Origin: Anaspis maculata
Taxonomy: Eukaryota; Arthropoda; Insecta; Coleoptera; Scraptiidae
Direction of reading: 5' to 3'
Length of the DNA: 64,000 nt
NCBI GenBank assembly: GCA_949128115.1
Contig: OX421965.1
Coordinates: 57,530,012-57,594,011, forward strand
The notes under the pieces are model-generated. The model searched no databases and was not told where the DNA came from. It saw only the letters and a program-made list of their open reading frames with translations. Positions within the stretch are counted from its first letter, which is position 1. Each line of letters opens with the position of its first letter. Below are positions 12,701-21,542 of this stretch, in pieces. The position numbers and the translations under genes are program-made.

Positions 12701-12829
12701 ATGAATCGATATTGTCTAAACGCTGCAATTCATTGTCGTCTAAAAGCAAGGTCGTTACCTGGGTCTCATGGGGTAAACATTTATTGAGCTTCCTGATCTT
12801 CTGCTTAGACAAGTCCAAAGTGGCTTCCT
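732..12829 (-). CDS. Cep97: CEP97-like centrosomal leucine-rich-repeat protein (partial, 10 exons seen)
   Basis: CEP97 is known to pair with CP110 at the distal centriole and restrain ciliogenesis. Exons on the minus strand are 12829-12684, 12620-12462, 4493-4392, 4333-4137, 4049-3966, 3900-3700, 3654-3578, 3511-3338, 2422-2107 and 1028-732. All have GT-AG borders and compatible phases, giving about 584 codons. The first five exons encode an LRR array (motifs such as [33 protein letters not shown]) followed by an LRR cap with [14 protein letters not shown]. The sixth has the family motif [11 protein letters not shown] and [12 protein letters not shown]. The last has a calmodulin-binding IQ motif ([17 protein letters not shown]). 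A serine-rich low-complexity linker lies between. The exon carrying the start codon was not found; the first exon seen begins in phase needing one upstream base. After IQ, the frame either stops at TGA (731-729) or uses the good donor GTGAGT at 731, so the 3' end is probably beyond the window. Introns of 45 and 66 nt are unusually small. Human CEP97 is longer (about 865 aa). Confidence 0.9.
1052..1922. mobile_element. Large palindromic foldback element in CEP97 intron
   Basis: The left arm (about 1052-1440) and right arm (about 1540-1922) are imperfect inverted copies. Matching landmarks are the CACCAGCCCATAACTTT block, ACTTCCGGAAGT block, AGAGATTTTTT block and the GGTGGCTGCGACCAC block. No coding sequence. 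The left tip ends 24 bp from the acceptor of the CEP97 exon that begins at 1028 (minus strand). Confidence 0.75.
2488..3180 (+). repeat. Interspersed repeat 'A', copy 1
   Basis: Shares long blocks with 14362-14960, 25880-26960 (inverted), 33975-35045 (inverted) and the arms of the palindrome at 31483-33397. Landmarks include CACCGACACAAACTCGTCTCG, CCAATAATTCTT, TTCCATTGCGACACT and ACCGCAAAGTTTTGG. It occupies most of the 915 bp CEP97 intron. No open frame. Confidence 0.7.
4531..4675. mobile_element. 145 bp MITE with TAA target duplication
   Basis: Terminal inverted repeats CCTCGGGTTCCACCAAA and complement, flanked on both sides by TAA (4528-4530, 4676-4678). A 3-bp TWA duplication fits PIF/Harbinger-type insertion (family knowledge; not proven). 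It lies 38 bp from the acceptor of the CEP97 exon starting at 4493. Confidence 0.7.
5447..7563. mobile_element. 2.1 kb palindromic foldback element
   Basis: Almost the full length is an imperfect palindrome with its centre near 6510. Inverted landmarks are the TCCGGATG terminus, CAAGCAATGCCACTTGGCAT, GACCGCCATCTTGAATCT and TCTCTTCATCGAGAAAACAG, each found once per arm. The TCCGGATG terminus resembles the outer termini at 4681 and 12452, so this is probably a relative nested in an older copy. No credible coding frame. Confidence 0.8.
7667..9233 (-). mobile_element. Tc1/mariner transposon, 1567 bp, intact ends
   Basis: Inverted ends CACTTCTCAAAACAATTA... at 7667 and the complement at 9233, each immediately flanked by TA (7665-7666, 9234-9235), which is the Tc1/mariner target duplication. 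The ends match for roughly 55 bp, apart from a few substitutions. The single coding region is on the minus strand and is frameshifted (see the transposase entry). Structural near-completeness suggests a fairly recent insertion. Confidence 0.9.
7856..8931 (-). pseudogene. Tc1-family DD34E transposase, one frameshift
   Basis: The N-terminal frame 8931-8164 has paired helix-turn-helix regions ([38 protein letters not shown]) then the first catalytic Asp in LFTDES and the second in [10 protein letters not shown]. The frame then shifts near 8205, consistent with a single missing base. It resumes in 8143-7856 with [12 protein letters not shown] carrying the catalytic Glu. Spacing between second Asp and Glu across the shift is 34, the Tc1 DD34E class. 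About 340 residues overall, normal for the family. As it stands it cannot make a full-length active enzyme. Confidence 0.9.
9236..10681. other. Intronic repeat debris, no gene
   Basis: Holds a 70 bp foldback (9389-9460, TACGCAAAATTAATC with inverted partner). It also holds blocks shared with 5120-5270 (CTTATAACTTTTGACAGAT) and an ACACACAGACTAAC-type tract at about 10190. No usable coding sequence on either strand. Confidence 0.5.
10682..11428. mobile_element. Foldback element with CAGGGTGTTCAC ends and TA flanks
   Basis: Palindrome of 747 bp, centre near 11050. The ends CAGGGTGTTCACGATAAAATTCACC / inverse are each abutted by TA. Internal inverted blocks are GGAGATTCCCCTTC, CAATTGGTACCGTATACAGG and GCAACACCCTATATTTTATT. 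The same family recurs at 50520-52589. TA flanks suggest a Tc1/mariner-type mobiliser, by inference. Confidence 0.8.
11431..12396. other. Intronic stretch with no recognised feature
   Basis: AT-rich CEP97 intron sequence. A plus-strand open frame at 11580-11864 has an acidic run ([12 protein letters not shown]), but I recognise no domain and it has no splice or promoter support. Probably non-coding. Confidence 0.4.
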
Positions 12830-13560
12830 CTGCAATTAACAATGATAGATCAAGCAAGTTTACGAATCAATGGACATTTATACCCATTTAAATCAAGTCA
12901 TGGATGTGGTAATGTTGATTTTATGTGGCCCCGACACCTACATGGGGCTTTTTTCTTTATGGGGGATGGAACGGGGATGATTTGTTTGATTTTGACAGGT
13001 TAGATGTTTGACGTTTCCGGCGTGACAGGCCAGCTGACATGACAGCCAGCCGTGCCAATACTGCCAATCCAGCTGTGGTGAAGCCGAATCGCTGTGATCG
13101 TTTTATCGATTTTCATTCGAGCCATAAATAAATTCACGCGTTTCAGATTAGCAAATTTCACGACGAAATTGCAAGCTTAATGTTGGGATTTTGCGTGTAA
13201 CGTTGACATCGTCGATTCTTGACGCGACGAAAATTCGATTGGGTTGGCAGCACTGCTCGATGATAAATATTGATAAATATGGAGTTCATTGCAAGTCAAG
13301 AAAATGATTCGAGACGAGTTTTCCTTAGAATAAATCAATGATTAGTGTGATAGTGATAAATAGGGATTAAGTACGCGTGCATGTATGCATTCCCTTTGTA
13401 TTTCAAGGTGGTGCAGCACGGAAAATTAGTAAAGTGCATTATATCGTCACAGTGACAGTAGTCGCTAATCAAAGAAACACAGCGGAGAAAAGTGCTGCTT
13501 GCTAAGTGAAAATTCTCCTGTTGGGATTCGTTTTTTGGACATTAATTTTCGATTAATCAG
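12830..13560. promoter_or_regulatory. Divergent promoter region between CEP97 and Mob2
   Basis: About 0.7 kb separates the first placed CEP97 exon (minus) from the first Mob2 exon (plus). It is largely unique sequence and is the likely location of both transcription starts and 5' UTRs. The missing CEP97 start codon should be here. No clear TATA box was seen. The region 13547-13560 (TTTTCGATTAATCAG) could be a splice acceptor for Mob2. Confidence 0.5.
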
Positions 13561-13610
13561 CCAAGCTGGAGCGTCTACCGGAATACCTCCGCGACACCGT
13601 GGACTGGTTT

Positions 13611-16600
13611 ATGGGGTGAGTGCGTAATTAATCCCAATAATGGTGCAACCAAACTAGATAGATCTGGATGAAGACAGTATAAAAGCTCCCCCCTGTGAGG
13701 ATTGATCTGACCGTAAATTACGTAAAATCCCTTTTTTTATGAACCCAATTAAGACAGATCGTTCGTCTGGCATGGTACACAAAACGTTTATTAGGTTTCA
13801 CCTTAATCCCATTATCGCAATGAACTTGAAAACATTCCCGGTTAGAGATGTGGCTGGGGAGGGTTGTGGGCAAAGCCAAGTGCGAAAACCCCGTGGTCCG
13901 GGTCCTACCCCTGGACCCCGAACAGACCATTACGTGCTTTTGCAGGTACTCCGCCGGAGTCCCTGTTCAAAGTTTCTATTTTGCATTTTCAGAAAAGCCA
14001 GACGCAAAGAGAAGGAAGGCAATGACTCCGCTTCTTCTGGGGACTCGAAATTGTACTTGGAGTCCACCGTGCTGGAGCGCAAGCTTCCGGAGATGGACAT
14101 GAGACTTTTAGTTGATTTGCCCGCTGGATTAGACTATAACGAATGGTTGGCTTCACACAGTAAGTATTTGCAGGTTTTTTGTAGGTTTAAAGAATCTGGT
14201 TAATTTGCTGAACATCATAAATGCTAAAGTACGTACGTACAACTGAACTGCGATTTGAGTGACCTGGTCAAATTTTCTAGTTCAGCATTGTTGACTTGCC
14301 GCCTTGTTGCCTGTCAAACTGATATGAAAATGTTGATATTTTTGAAAAATAAACCGTGTCATGCGTATAAATGCGATTCGGGGGCCGCAGGGACGTGTTA
14401 CTGGGCACCAAAACCACTAGGACGCCTAACATGCCCGAAATTTCACGGCATTCGGGATTTGCCTTGGCGATCAAGTGGCGCCGACACAAACTCGTCTCGC
14501 ACGGGCCTCAGAACGGAGGCAAATTGCTAATCGAAGGTTATCACATTCATTTCAATTCCATACGCAACTTTGAACTTTGCTTTTTCCAAATTTGGTTTAT
14601 TAAGAACTTTTTACATGCAAATCCGTTTCTTTATCGGTTTCTTTTTTGCCAATAATTCTTTAGGACTTAACGCGTCTTTTTGGCTGGAGCAGGCCAAAGG
14701 GTCGCTACTTCCATTGCGACACTATTAATTTGGAGCGAGGACATCGAATTTTGTAGATTGAAACGTCAAAAAACCGAACTGGCTTCAAGAGGTTAGACAT
14801 ATTTTTCTCAACTGTCAAATGTCATTGTCAGGGGCTACTTTTTTTTTTGTTTATTGACGAAAATTTAGACAGACAGGACGGCAAATTACGCTGTTTTCCA
14901 ATTGAATGGAAAAACTGTCAGTCAGACATCAAGTTACGCAAAAAAAAATCGTATTAATACACGTAGTACAGGTACACATACTGAACAAGTTAGGAACAAG
15001 AGATCAAAGTCGTGGCCGGCCGGGCATATTGTTGAGAAAGGTCATTTCCGTAATAGGAAATTCGTAGCTTTTGAACCGTAGGTTATATCAAGGTACAGTA
15101 GTTGTGATATAATTTATTGGGACGGCTGCAATTATCAAATCGGCGATGTCAAGTAATCGAGACATGAAAACGGCCTGGAATGCCCAGAATTCCCCTATTT
15201 GATAGTTGCAGCCGTAGCAATAAATTATATCACAACTGTACTACTAGAAGCATTTCCTTTAAATTGTTATCTAAATATAATATTTCACTATGTACCCAAC
15301 CCATGTATTAATATTATTATAAAATGGGCTAGTTGGTCTCATATCGAAAATATGAATGTAAAAAGTATGAAGTGCAACAGCCGAGCAATACTTCGGCGGG
15401 ATCGCCCCATACTAAATTATTGTTATTATAATTTGTTTATTATTATTAAGGCAAGATTTTTGTGATTGACGTACGAGATCGATAGCTCTTCTTGAAGTTA
15501 GTAGTTTCTGCGACGCGACTCGGACAGACAGACAGACGGACGGACGAAATGCAGCCAAAAGCGCCATTCCGTGTGGCGCGACGAAAGTGCGCTAAAAATA
15601 TGACTCATGGCATCAAGTGCTCGCCGATTGAAACGCCGCAAAAATTTCAGTCGCATTCAAAATGTCATAAGATGGACTATTTTGAAGATTTTTTTATTTT
15701 CTGTTTGTTTTCTTCCTTGCGAGTAGAAAAAGTATTTCTTGAATGTTCTGATAGCAAATTGACCTGATCTGATTATCCTCAAACACTTCCTTATGTAGAC
15801 TTTGCGATTATCACCTTTGCCCTCTGCCATGTTTTTATTTCTCAATATAAATCGAATAATTAAGTAACTAATTTGACCTTCTACCTGTTTAATATTATTT
15901 CCAAACACTAGGCCAGAATCCTGGATGATTTTTTTTTCATTATCAATACCAAATACCACCGAAATCCAATAAATAACAAAATACATATTTATGCTTTACA
16001 GGAAGCCACTGTTGTTTGTTGACTTGCCAATTAAAAAGTAATCGCGGTAAAATGTTTTTTTTAATGTTTCACTTTGATTTAGTGCATACCTTTGTGTGAT
16101 GATATACAAAGTATTTAAATAACGTAAATTGATTCGTCATGGCTGGCTTATTTTTTTGTAATAATTCATTATTATCGGTAATAATAAACTCGTGATGGAA
16201 AATGTGTATACTTGAATAAATTATTTTCATCAATAATGATTATTAAAACATGTTAATTGTATTTTCCAGCAATGGCCCTATTCGATCATGTGAATTTAGT
16301 ATATGGAACTGTTAGTGAATTTTGCACACCATCGGGTTGTCCTGATATGACCGGTCCTGGTCAAAGGTATTGTATCTGAATTTTTTTTTTGTTTAAAAAG
16401 TCAAATTTAATTGCGAATAAAATCCAAACACGAACTCCACTTGGCTGACGCCACGCGATCACTGTTGCCAACTCAACATCAATTTTTCAAGTCTTCAAGC
16501 TAGAAAATTTTATCTGCGAAGTAAATACAGTAAAGACAGATAAAAGTGAGACACCACTAGCAACCTAAGTTAGAATACTGTTACGACTTACGAGCGGCGA

Positions 16601-18814
16601 TTCTCGCTTGCATTCTTGAGAACACGCGGTCTTTCTAGACTGTTCGCGTCAGATAACAAGTGTTACGAGAACATACGCGATGGTTTGACCATCTAAATAA
16701 CATGGCAGGCCCAATAGCCGAGTAGATCAGCCGAAATGGCGGAGGTGTCGCGTTCCGGAGCACGCGAAACGCACGCGAAAGATGTAAGATTTTCCGGGAG
16801 TCGCCTCGAAGCCGTATGCCGGGTCATTGTGGAATTTGCTGGAGGACCCGTGGAAGATTCCAGAACAACAGTCGGGACTATATAAAGCACCGATCCTCGG
16901 CCTACAGACAAGCATTCAATTCAGAGCAATAACAGCGAGTCGTATCGGCGATATCCCAAGCGCAAGTAATTTTTGACGCCTGTTTTATGGTAGTACGCAG
17001 TAATAAACAGTGTGTATTTTAAAACGATCGTCACATTTATAAACGAACCTAAACGCGAGATCCGTAACAGTACTTAGCTCAGATGGTAAAAGAAGAACAG
17101 CTTATGATTTCCCGAATTTCTCCTTTCCAAACGCTTCGTGTGGTGAGACTCCCAGCCAACTAGAAGCACTAACCAACTAGAATACTAGGGCTCTACACTA
17201 ATTGCAATAAGCCACAGAAACGACGTTTCCGTCACGGCATCAATGACGTTTTGTGAAATGGCCTGGCCAGGACCAAGTGGGGTTCAGGTTTTAGGAATAT
17301 TATAAAGACTTGAAGAAAATAAGAGAGTCGAGATTACTAACTGCTTCAATTTATCCTCTCAATTAGTAGGTATAATAGTTGAATATTGTATTTAAATGAT
17401 CCTGTGTTCGTTTTAAACATTTCAATATCTATATTAATCAATATTCGACAGGACTTACTTATGGTTTGATGAAAAGGGGAAGAAAACAAAGGTTGCTGCT
17501 CCACAGTACATAGACTACGTAATGACCTTCATCCAAAAAACTATCACGGATGAAACAATTTTTCCTACAAAATATGGTGAGTCCTTTTTTTTTTTGTTCT
17601 TCATTGAATACGCAGGCAAGAATAAGCTTTCAGCGCTTCTCTGACATCACTTTTAATGAATGTTTAGAGCTGTGTTGAAGCGTTAATGACCAGACAAGCA
17701 TTAAAAGAGAGCGCCTTCAAAAGCGGTTTTAAGCTAAAAACGACAGAATTTTGAATATGGGACCATGTGCGCTATCACAGTATTCACAATGAGTAGAATT
17801 CTGCGCTTGTGACGTTACGTTGCCTAGCAGCAGCCTAACAGAGATGTGGTTGCTACACAGTGTGACGTCACTAACGCAGTTTCTACTCATCGTGATAGGA
17901 CCCCATGTTATATTACAATAAAACAGTACACGTCTTTGCACTACACTTTGTGATACAGAAATGCCACTTGGCACAAATATTCAACACAGCAGTAGGAACT
18001 ATTTCAGAAGGGGACCCCAGCGAAATTTCACTTGGAACTTTTCTTCGGGAGGTCGAAGGTTCAAGAAGTTACCATTTTCAAAGTTGTCGTTTGTTTGTGA
18101 TATTTTCACCAAACTTCATGTTTTCGAGGTCGACGAACACGATGGATTAAGTTTCACTGACGTATAACAAACCAGTGACCTAGCAGACGGATGCAAATAG
18201 GGTGGGATGCGGTTTTCACGAACTATTTAGTATTTAATCTGCATTCAACATCTTCCTTGTGAAATATTACCTACTGATGTGTTGAACCTTTATGCCAAGT
18301 GTCATTATTTGTGTACCGCAAAGTCCAGTGGATTTTTGATGCTGCGTACCGTCTGTACCATTATGAAGCTCTGTGTTGATGTTCATAATATTGCAGTAAG
18401 AACATTTCGAGACTTAAAAATAATTCATGACGTTTCTGATTTACAGCAAACGAATTTCCCTCGTCTTTCGAGTCAATAGTAAGAAAAATAGTGCGCTTGC
18501 TCTTTCACGTCGTTGCCCATTTGTATTCGGCGCATTTCAAAGAGGTCGTCCTGTTGGGGCTTCATGCGCACCTGAACCTTACGTTCGCCCACCTCACCGC
18601 TCTCCAGCATCGTTTTAATCTCATCGAACCCAAAGAGACGGAAGTCCTGAAAGATCTTGAAATTGCACTACGACTGACGGAGGACTCGTCCGGCTCTTCC
18701 GGCCAACCAGAGGCTGCGGCGGCCAGCGGCAGCAGCAACAGCGACAAGGGAGCGGAAGCTTCCGAAACTGATGGCAGACAAGTAGACGATACAGCAAGTG
18801 AGTACCGGGTGTAA
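13611..18814 (+). CDS. Mob2: MOB kinase activator-like 2
   Basis: MOB proteins are small non-catalytic activators of NDR/LATS kinases; Mob2 partners with NDR (Tricornered) in morphogenesis. Exons are 13611-13615 (or extended upstream), 13993-14159, 16270-16366, 17452-17576 and 18447-18814. Phases match at all junctions, giving 253 aa from the ATG at 13611. Seen motifs: GKARRKEK at the N-terminus, NEWLAS, the Cys pair in EFCTPSGCPD, YLWFDEKGKK, APQYIDYVMTF, FPTKYANEFPSSFES, and the His pair in FHVVAHLY that completes the Cys2His2 zinc site. The C-terminal tail is Ser/Gly/Ala-rich and poorly conserved. Upstream of ATG 13611 the frame stays open for 18 codons (KLERLPEYLRDTVDWF) back to a possible acceptor CAG at 13560, so an upstream exon and longer N-terminus are likely. 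The stop at 18812 lies just after a donor-like CAA/GTGAGT at 18797, so a longer isoform is possible, as in Drosophila Mob2, which has long tails. Confidence 0.93.
14362..14960 (+). repeat. Repeat 'A', copy 2, in Mob2 intron 2
   Basis: Aligns by eye with copy 1 (2488-3180) over CACCGACACAAACTCGTCTCG, CATACGCAACTTT, CCAATAATTCTT, GCGTCTTTTTGGCT and the CTCAACTGTCAAATGTCATT block. Non-coding. Confidence 0.7.
15093..15241. mobile_element. 149 bp palindromic MITE in Mob2 intron 2
   Basis: Inverted arms of about 45 bp: GTACAGTAGTTGTGATATAA... with GGACGGCTGCAATTATCAAAT at the left and the complement at the right. No coding sequence. Confidence 0.75.
15242..16269. other. Remainder of Mob2 intron 2
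   Basis: AT-rich intron sequence with the GACAGACAGACGGACGG tract at about 15524-15544. No element boundary or gene recognised. Confidence 0.4.
16579..17069 (+). mobile_element. Solo LTR, 491 bp, in Mob2 intron 3
   Basis: Starts TGTTACG and ends CGTAACA, the short inverted TG...CA ends of a retroviral-type LTR. It contains a core promoter (TATATAAA at 16879-16886) about 30 bp before a plausible start, and a downstream AATAAA near 17003 as LTR polyadenylation signal. Flanks are ATAC and GTAC, a one-mismatch 4-bp duplication. No internal gag/pol is adjacent, so recombination between LTRs has probably removed it. Ty3/Gypsy-like by organisation (inference). It is in sense orientation relative to Mob2. 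Confidence 0.8.
16879..16886 (+). promoter_or_regulatory. TATA box inside the solo LTR
   Basis: TATATAAA in a GC-richer context, followed 15-45 bp later by CCTACAGACAAGCATTCAATTC, a plausible initiator region. It could drive sense transcripts into Mob2 exons 4-5. Confidence 0.5.
17757..17907. mobile_element. 151 bp imperfect palindromic MITE in Mob2 intron 4
   Basis: ATGGGACC...GCTATCAC...ATGAGTAGAA at the left is mirrored by TTCTACTCATCGTGATAGGACCCCAT at the right. The arms carry several mismatches, suggesting age. Confidence 0.6.
18040..18150 (+). repeat. Single-arm fragment of the palindrome family at 59.8-61.8 kb
   Basis: GGAGGTCGAAGGTTCAAGAAGTTACCATTTT and GTCGACGAACAC blocks match the arm of the element at 59755-61754 (AGAGGTCGAAGGTCCAAAAAATTACC; AGTCGAGGAACAC). 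Confidence 0.5.
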
Positions 18815-19811
18815 TAATCGTAGTAATCTATTTCGAACGTTTTTCTCAATGCGGCTGGCTTTGGAAAATCCGAGTTTTGATGACCCAATCAAGACGTCAA
18901 TGTCAATATTTCGCGTGCCGAATTCGAAGGAAGGGGTCAGAGTAAACCGCAGTTCGATAACGTTCGGAATGGCTTACAAGAGGCGCCTCTCGGAACGGGG
19001 GGCGTAATTTTCGAAACGGTCATTTCCAGGTGGGGACAATAAATCTTAGTTTGCCGTGGGAATCAGACGAGTCAGACGAGCTTTCGAAAAGGTTTATCTC
19101 TATGTGATGTGACACACAACATGACGGACGACGCGCCCCCACACCCCGTATTTTGAACCACTTAGCTCATGTGATTGACACAATAGTGACTTCTTTTTTT
19201 TTTAGTGCGCATTTTATTTATTGTTTTATCTCTTTATTATTTATGTACTACTGCAATTCAAACGATGATGTATATGTACGTTTTTACATGTATGTGCATA
19301 TACTGTTACGCGCTTAGGTCCTTTATTTGATACACATACACCGTTGAGCTGTATTGTTGAAAGTTTAGAGATTCTATTGTGTAATAACAGAATAATTGTA
19401 AATTGTGTATAAAAATTTGATTTTGTCGTGTAGCAAGTAATGTATAATGAATTATTCTACTACTGATAAAAAAACAATAATTAAAATTAATGAACATAGG
19501 CTGTACTTAAGAGAGAAGCACTGACCTCTTCGTTCTGTTTTGTTCTTTTATACATTTTTGGCTTCTTCATTCACAATTTTGGCTGCTGAAAAATCTCTTG
19601 TGCTATTATTGACAAGGTCAATATTTGGGAATTTGAATATAATGCACACTACTACTACTACCTACCTACCTACCTACCTACCTACTACAATTTAAACTAT
19701 CTTTTTGAAAATCTCGGAGTATGTGATTTTTAATAAAGAGGCATTTCAATTTATTTTCTGTACAGTGTTAAATTGTTCCTGAAGCTGATTGTATATAATA
19801 TATGAAATAAA
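18815..19811 (+). other. Probable Mob2 3' UTR with poly(A) signals
   Basis: AT-rich sequence following the Mob2 stop. Plus-strand AATAAA occurs at 19732-19737 and 19806-19811, consistent with transcript ends near 19.75 or 19.83 kb. A (CTA)/(CTAC) microsatellite lies at about 19650-19686. Confidence 0.45.
19650..19686. repeat. CTA/CTAC microsatellite
   Basis: Tandem ACT/ACCT units in the presumed Mob2 3' UTR. Confidence 0.8.
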
Positions 19812-20302
19812 TTTTAGTTTGTTATTTATTAGATTCTGTAATGGCTATAGAAGATAGCATTTGTTGAAAATGATAAATAATAAATCACCTAATGTTACAT
19901 ATTTTGATGTTTCATTTGAAACGCGTTTTGCCCCATTAACCTTGAACCCTGAAGTGTCCTTCCATATAATAAACCGTTCAGTATCTGGTGGACAAATTTG
20001 AATCGCAGCGGAACTCGTTTGGCCACTAAAACAAGGCATTCTTCTTTGATGAACACCGCGCTCCTGTCTTGTACAGTGATACCAAGCTCTCAAAAGCCGG
20101 GGGAAATCTGCCAACTAACAAAGGCTCTACTCTGCGTACTGCGTACATAAGGCGCACTATGCAATGGAGCTCTAGACACAGCTTGGTATACCTACAAGAT
20201 ACTTGAACAGTAACGCTTTTGGACACGCGCGGATAATTATATTTTTTTTATGGCTTCTAATTCGAGCTTAAGCTGCATAGGCACACTTATAGACTACAAT
20301 AC

Positions 20303-21225
20303 AATCAATTTCACGGCTTTCTGCATTAGAGCAAGCTATGGAAAAAATGGGTTGCGTTGGTACGAATGGCACGTTGACGACTTGTTGGCAGCTAGCTGTC
20401 TTCATGTGCAATTTTCAATGTGACACTGTCACCATCTCGGGGAGTCATGTACGCGAAAATGAAAATTTTCGAGAATATGCGAGGAATTGTTAGTTTCCCT
20501 TGAGTGATTTGCAGTGTAGACGATAAGGGACGTCTTCACTGGTTGATGAGTCTTCGCCAAGGCTATTAGGTTTTTGCCGGTCACTTGCCGAAAGTCCGTG
20601 ATGTCGTGAAGAAATAGAATGTAAATGTAATGAAAAACCCACTGCTCAAGAGGAAACTTATTCTTTAGATGGACAATATGAATAGTAGGACAATGATTTA
20701 TGGAGTTGAACTGTACGGAGACGAGACAATTTGGGCGTGAGTAGGTAGCTCACACTGTGTTGTGTGCCAGCATGTGTCTTCATACCTTGCTTGCTGTTGC
20801 AGTAGGTATAATAATAGGTAAAGCTAAAGCTAGAGTAGGAACCTAGTACTCACTACTCCAGTGATGTGCATCAGAAGATGTAGCCTTTTGGGCGGTGGGC
20901 TTTTTCATCCGAGTAGTATCCTGCCGATCTTCGACATCATTCATTAGTAGCCGCCTAACAACCTTGGCGGGGCCCCCCAACCAGTAAAGACAATGTCCCT
21001 TATCGTCCACACTGCAAAACACTCCAAAGGAACTCACGATTCCTGGCATATGCTAAAAAAAAATCACTTTCTCGTACATGATACCTCGACAGGGTAACAA
21101 GGTGTCACATTCAAAATTGCACGTGTAGACAACTGGCTGGCATCCCCTTGTCATCGTATCATTCGTACCAATACAACACAGTTTTTCCATAGTTTGCTCT
21201 AATGCAGAAAGCCGTGAAATTGATT
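20303..21225. mobile_element. 923 bp palindromic terminal-inverted-repeat element
   Basis: The ends AATCAATTTCACGGCTTTCTG and GCATTAGAGCAA are mirrored at 21225. The inverted match continues inward through TGGTACGAATG, GACGATAAGGGAC and the ACCTAA.AACCTTGG blocks to a centre near 20770, so nearly the whole element is one hairpin. A second copy lies at 24346-25054. No transposase seen. Confidence 0.75.
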
Positions 21226-21412
21226 ACACAGGGTGTTACACTTTCTTGTCAATATTTTAGGAGATTGTAGAGCATCGAAAAATTAGTAAAAAACGAGACC
21301 ACTTGCGACGAAATCACTCCGGCGCTAGAAATGGGTCTTCCTCAGCACAAAACTATACCAGATTGCGAATTTTCGACTCTTCATGACACTTTGCAAGGTA
21401 AGTCTCACCCAT

Positions 21413-21542
21413 TGGGTAGTATTAATAAAAAATAAGCAAGCATTTGCTTGGATTTCAGAGGCGTTGCTAGGGAAAGTCTGCTTAGCAACTCCTCAAAAAT
21501 CTAAGCAAATGCTTTTGCTTATTTTTTTATTAATACTACCCA
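21413..21542. mobile_element. 130 bp palindromic MITE
   Basis: Inverted arms TGGGTAGTATTAATAAAAAA and AAGCAAGCATTTGCTT, mirrored at the right end with few mismatches. Confidence 0.75.

Noticed and set aside
16693..16915. Minus-strand open frames in Mob2 intron 3
   Set aside because: They lie inside the solo LTR, in opposite frames, with no protein similarity seen.
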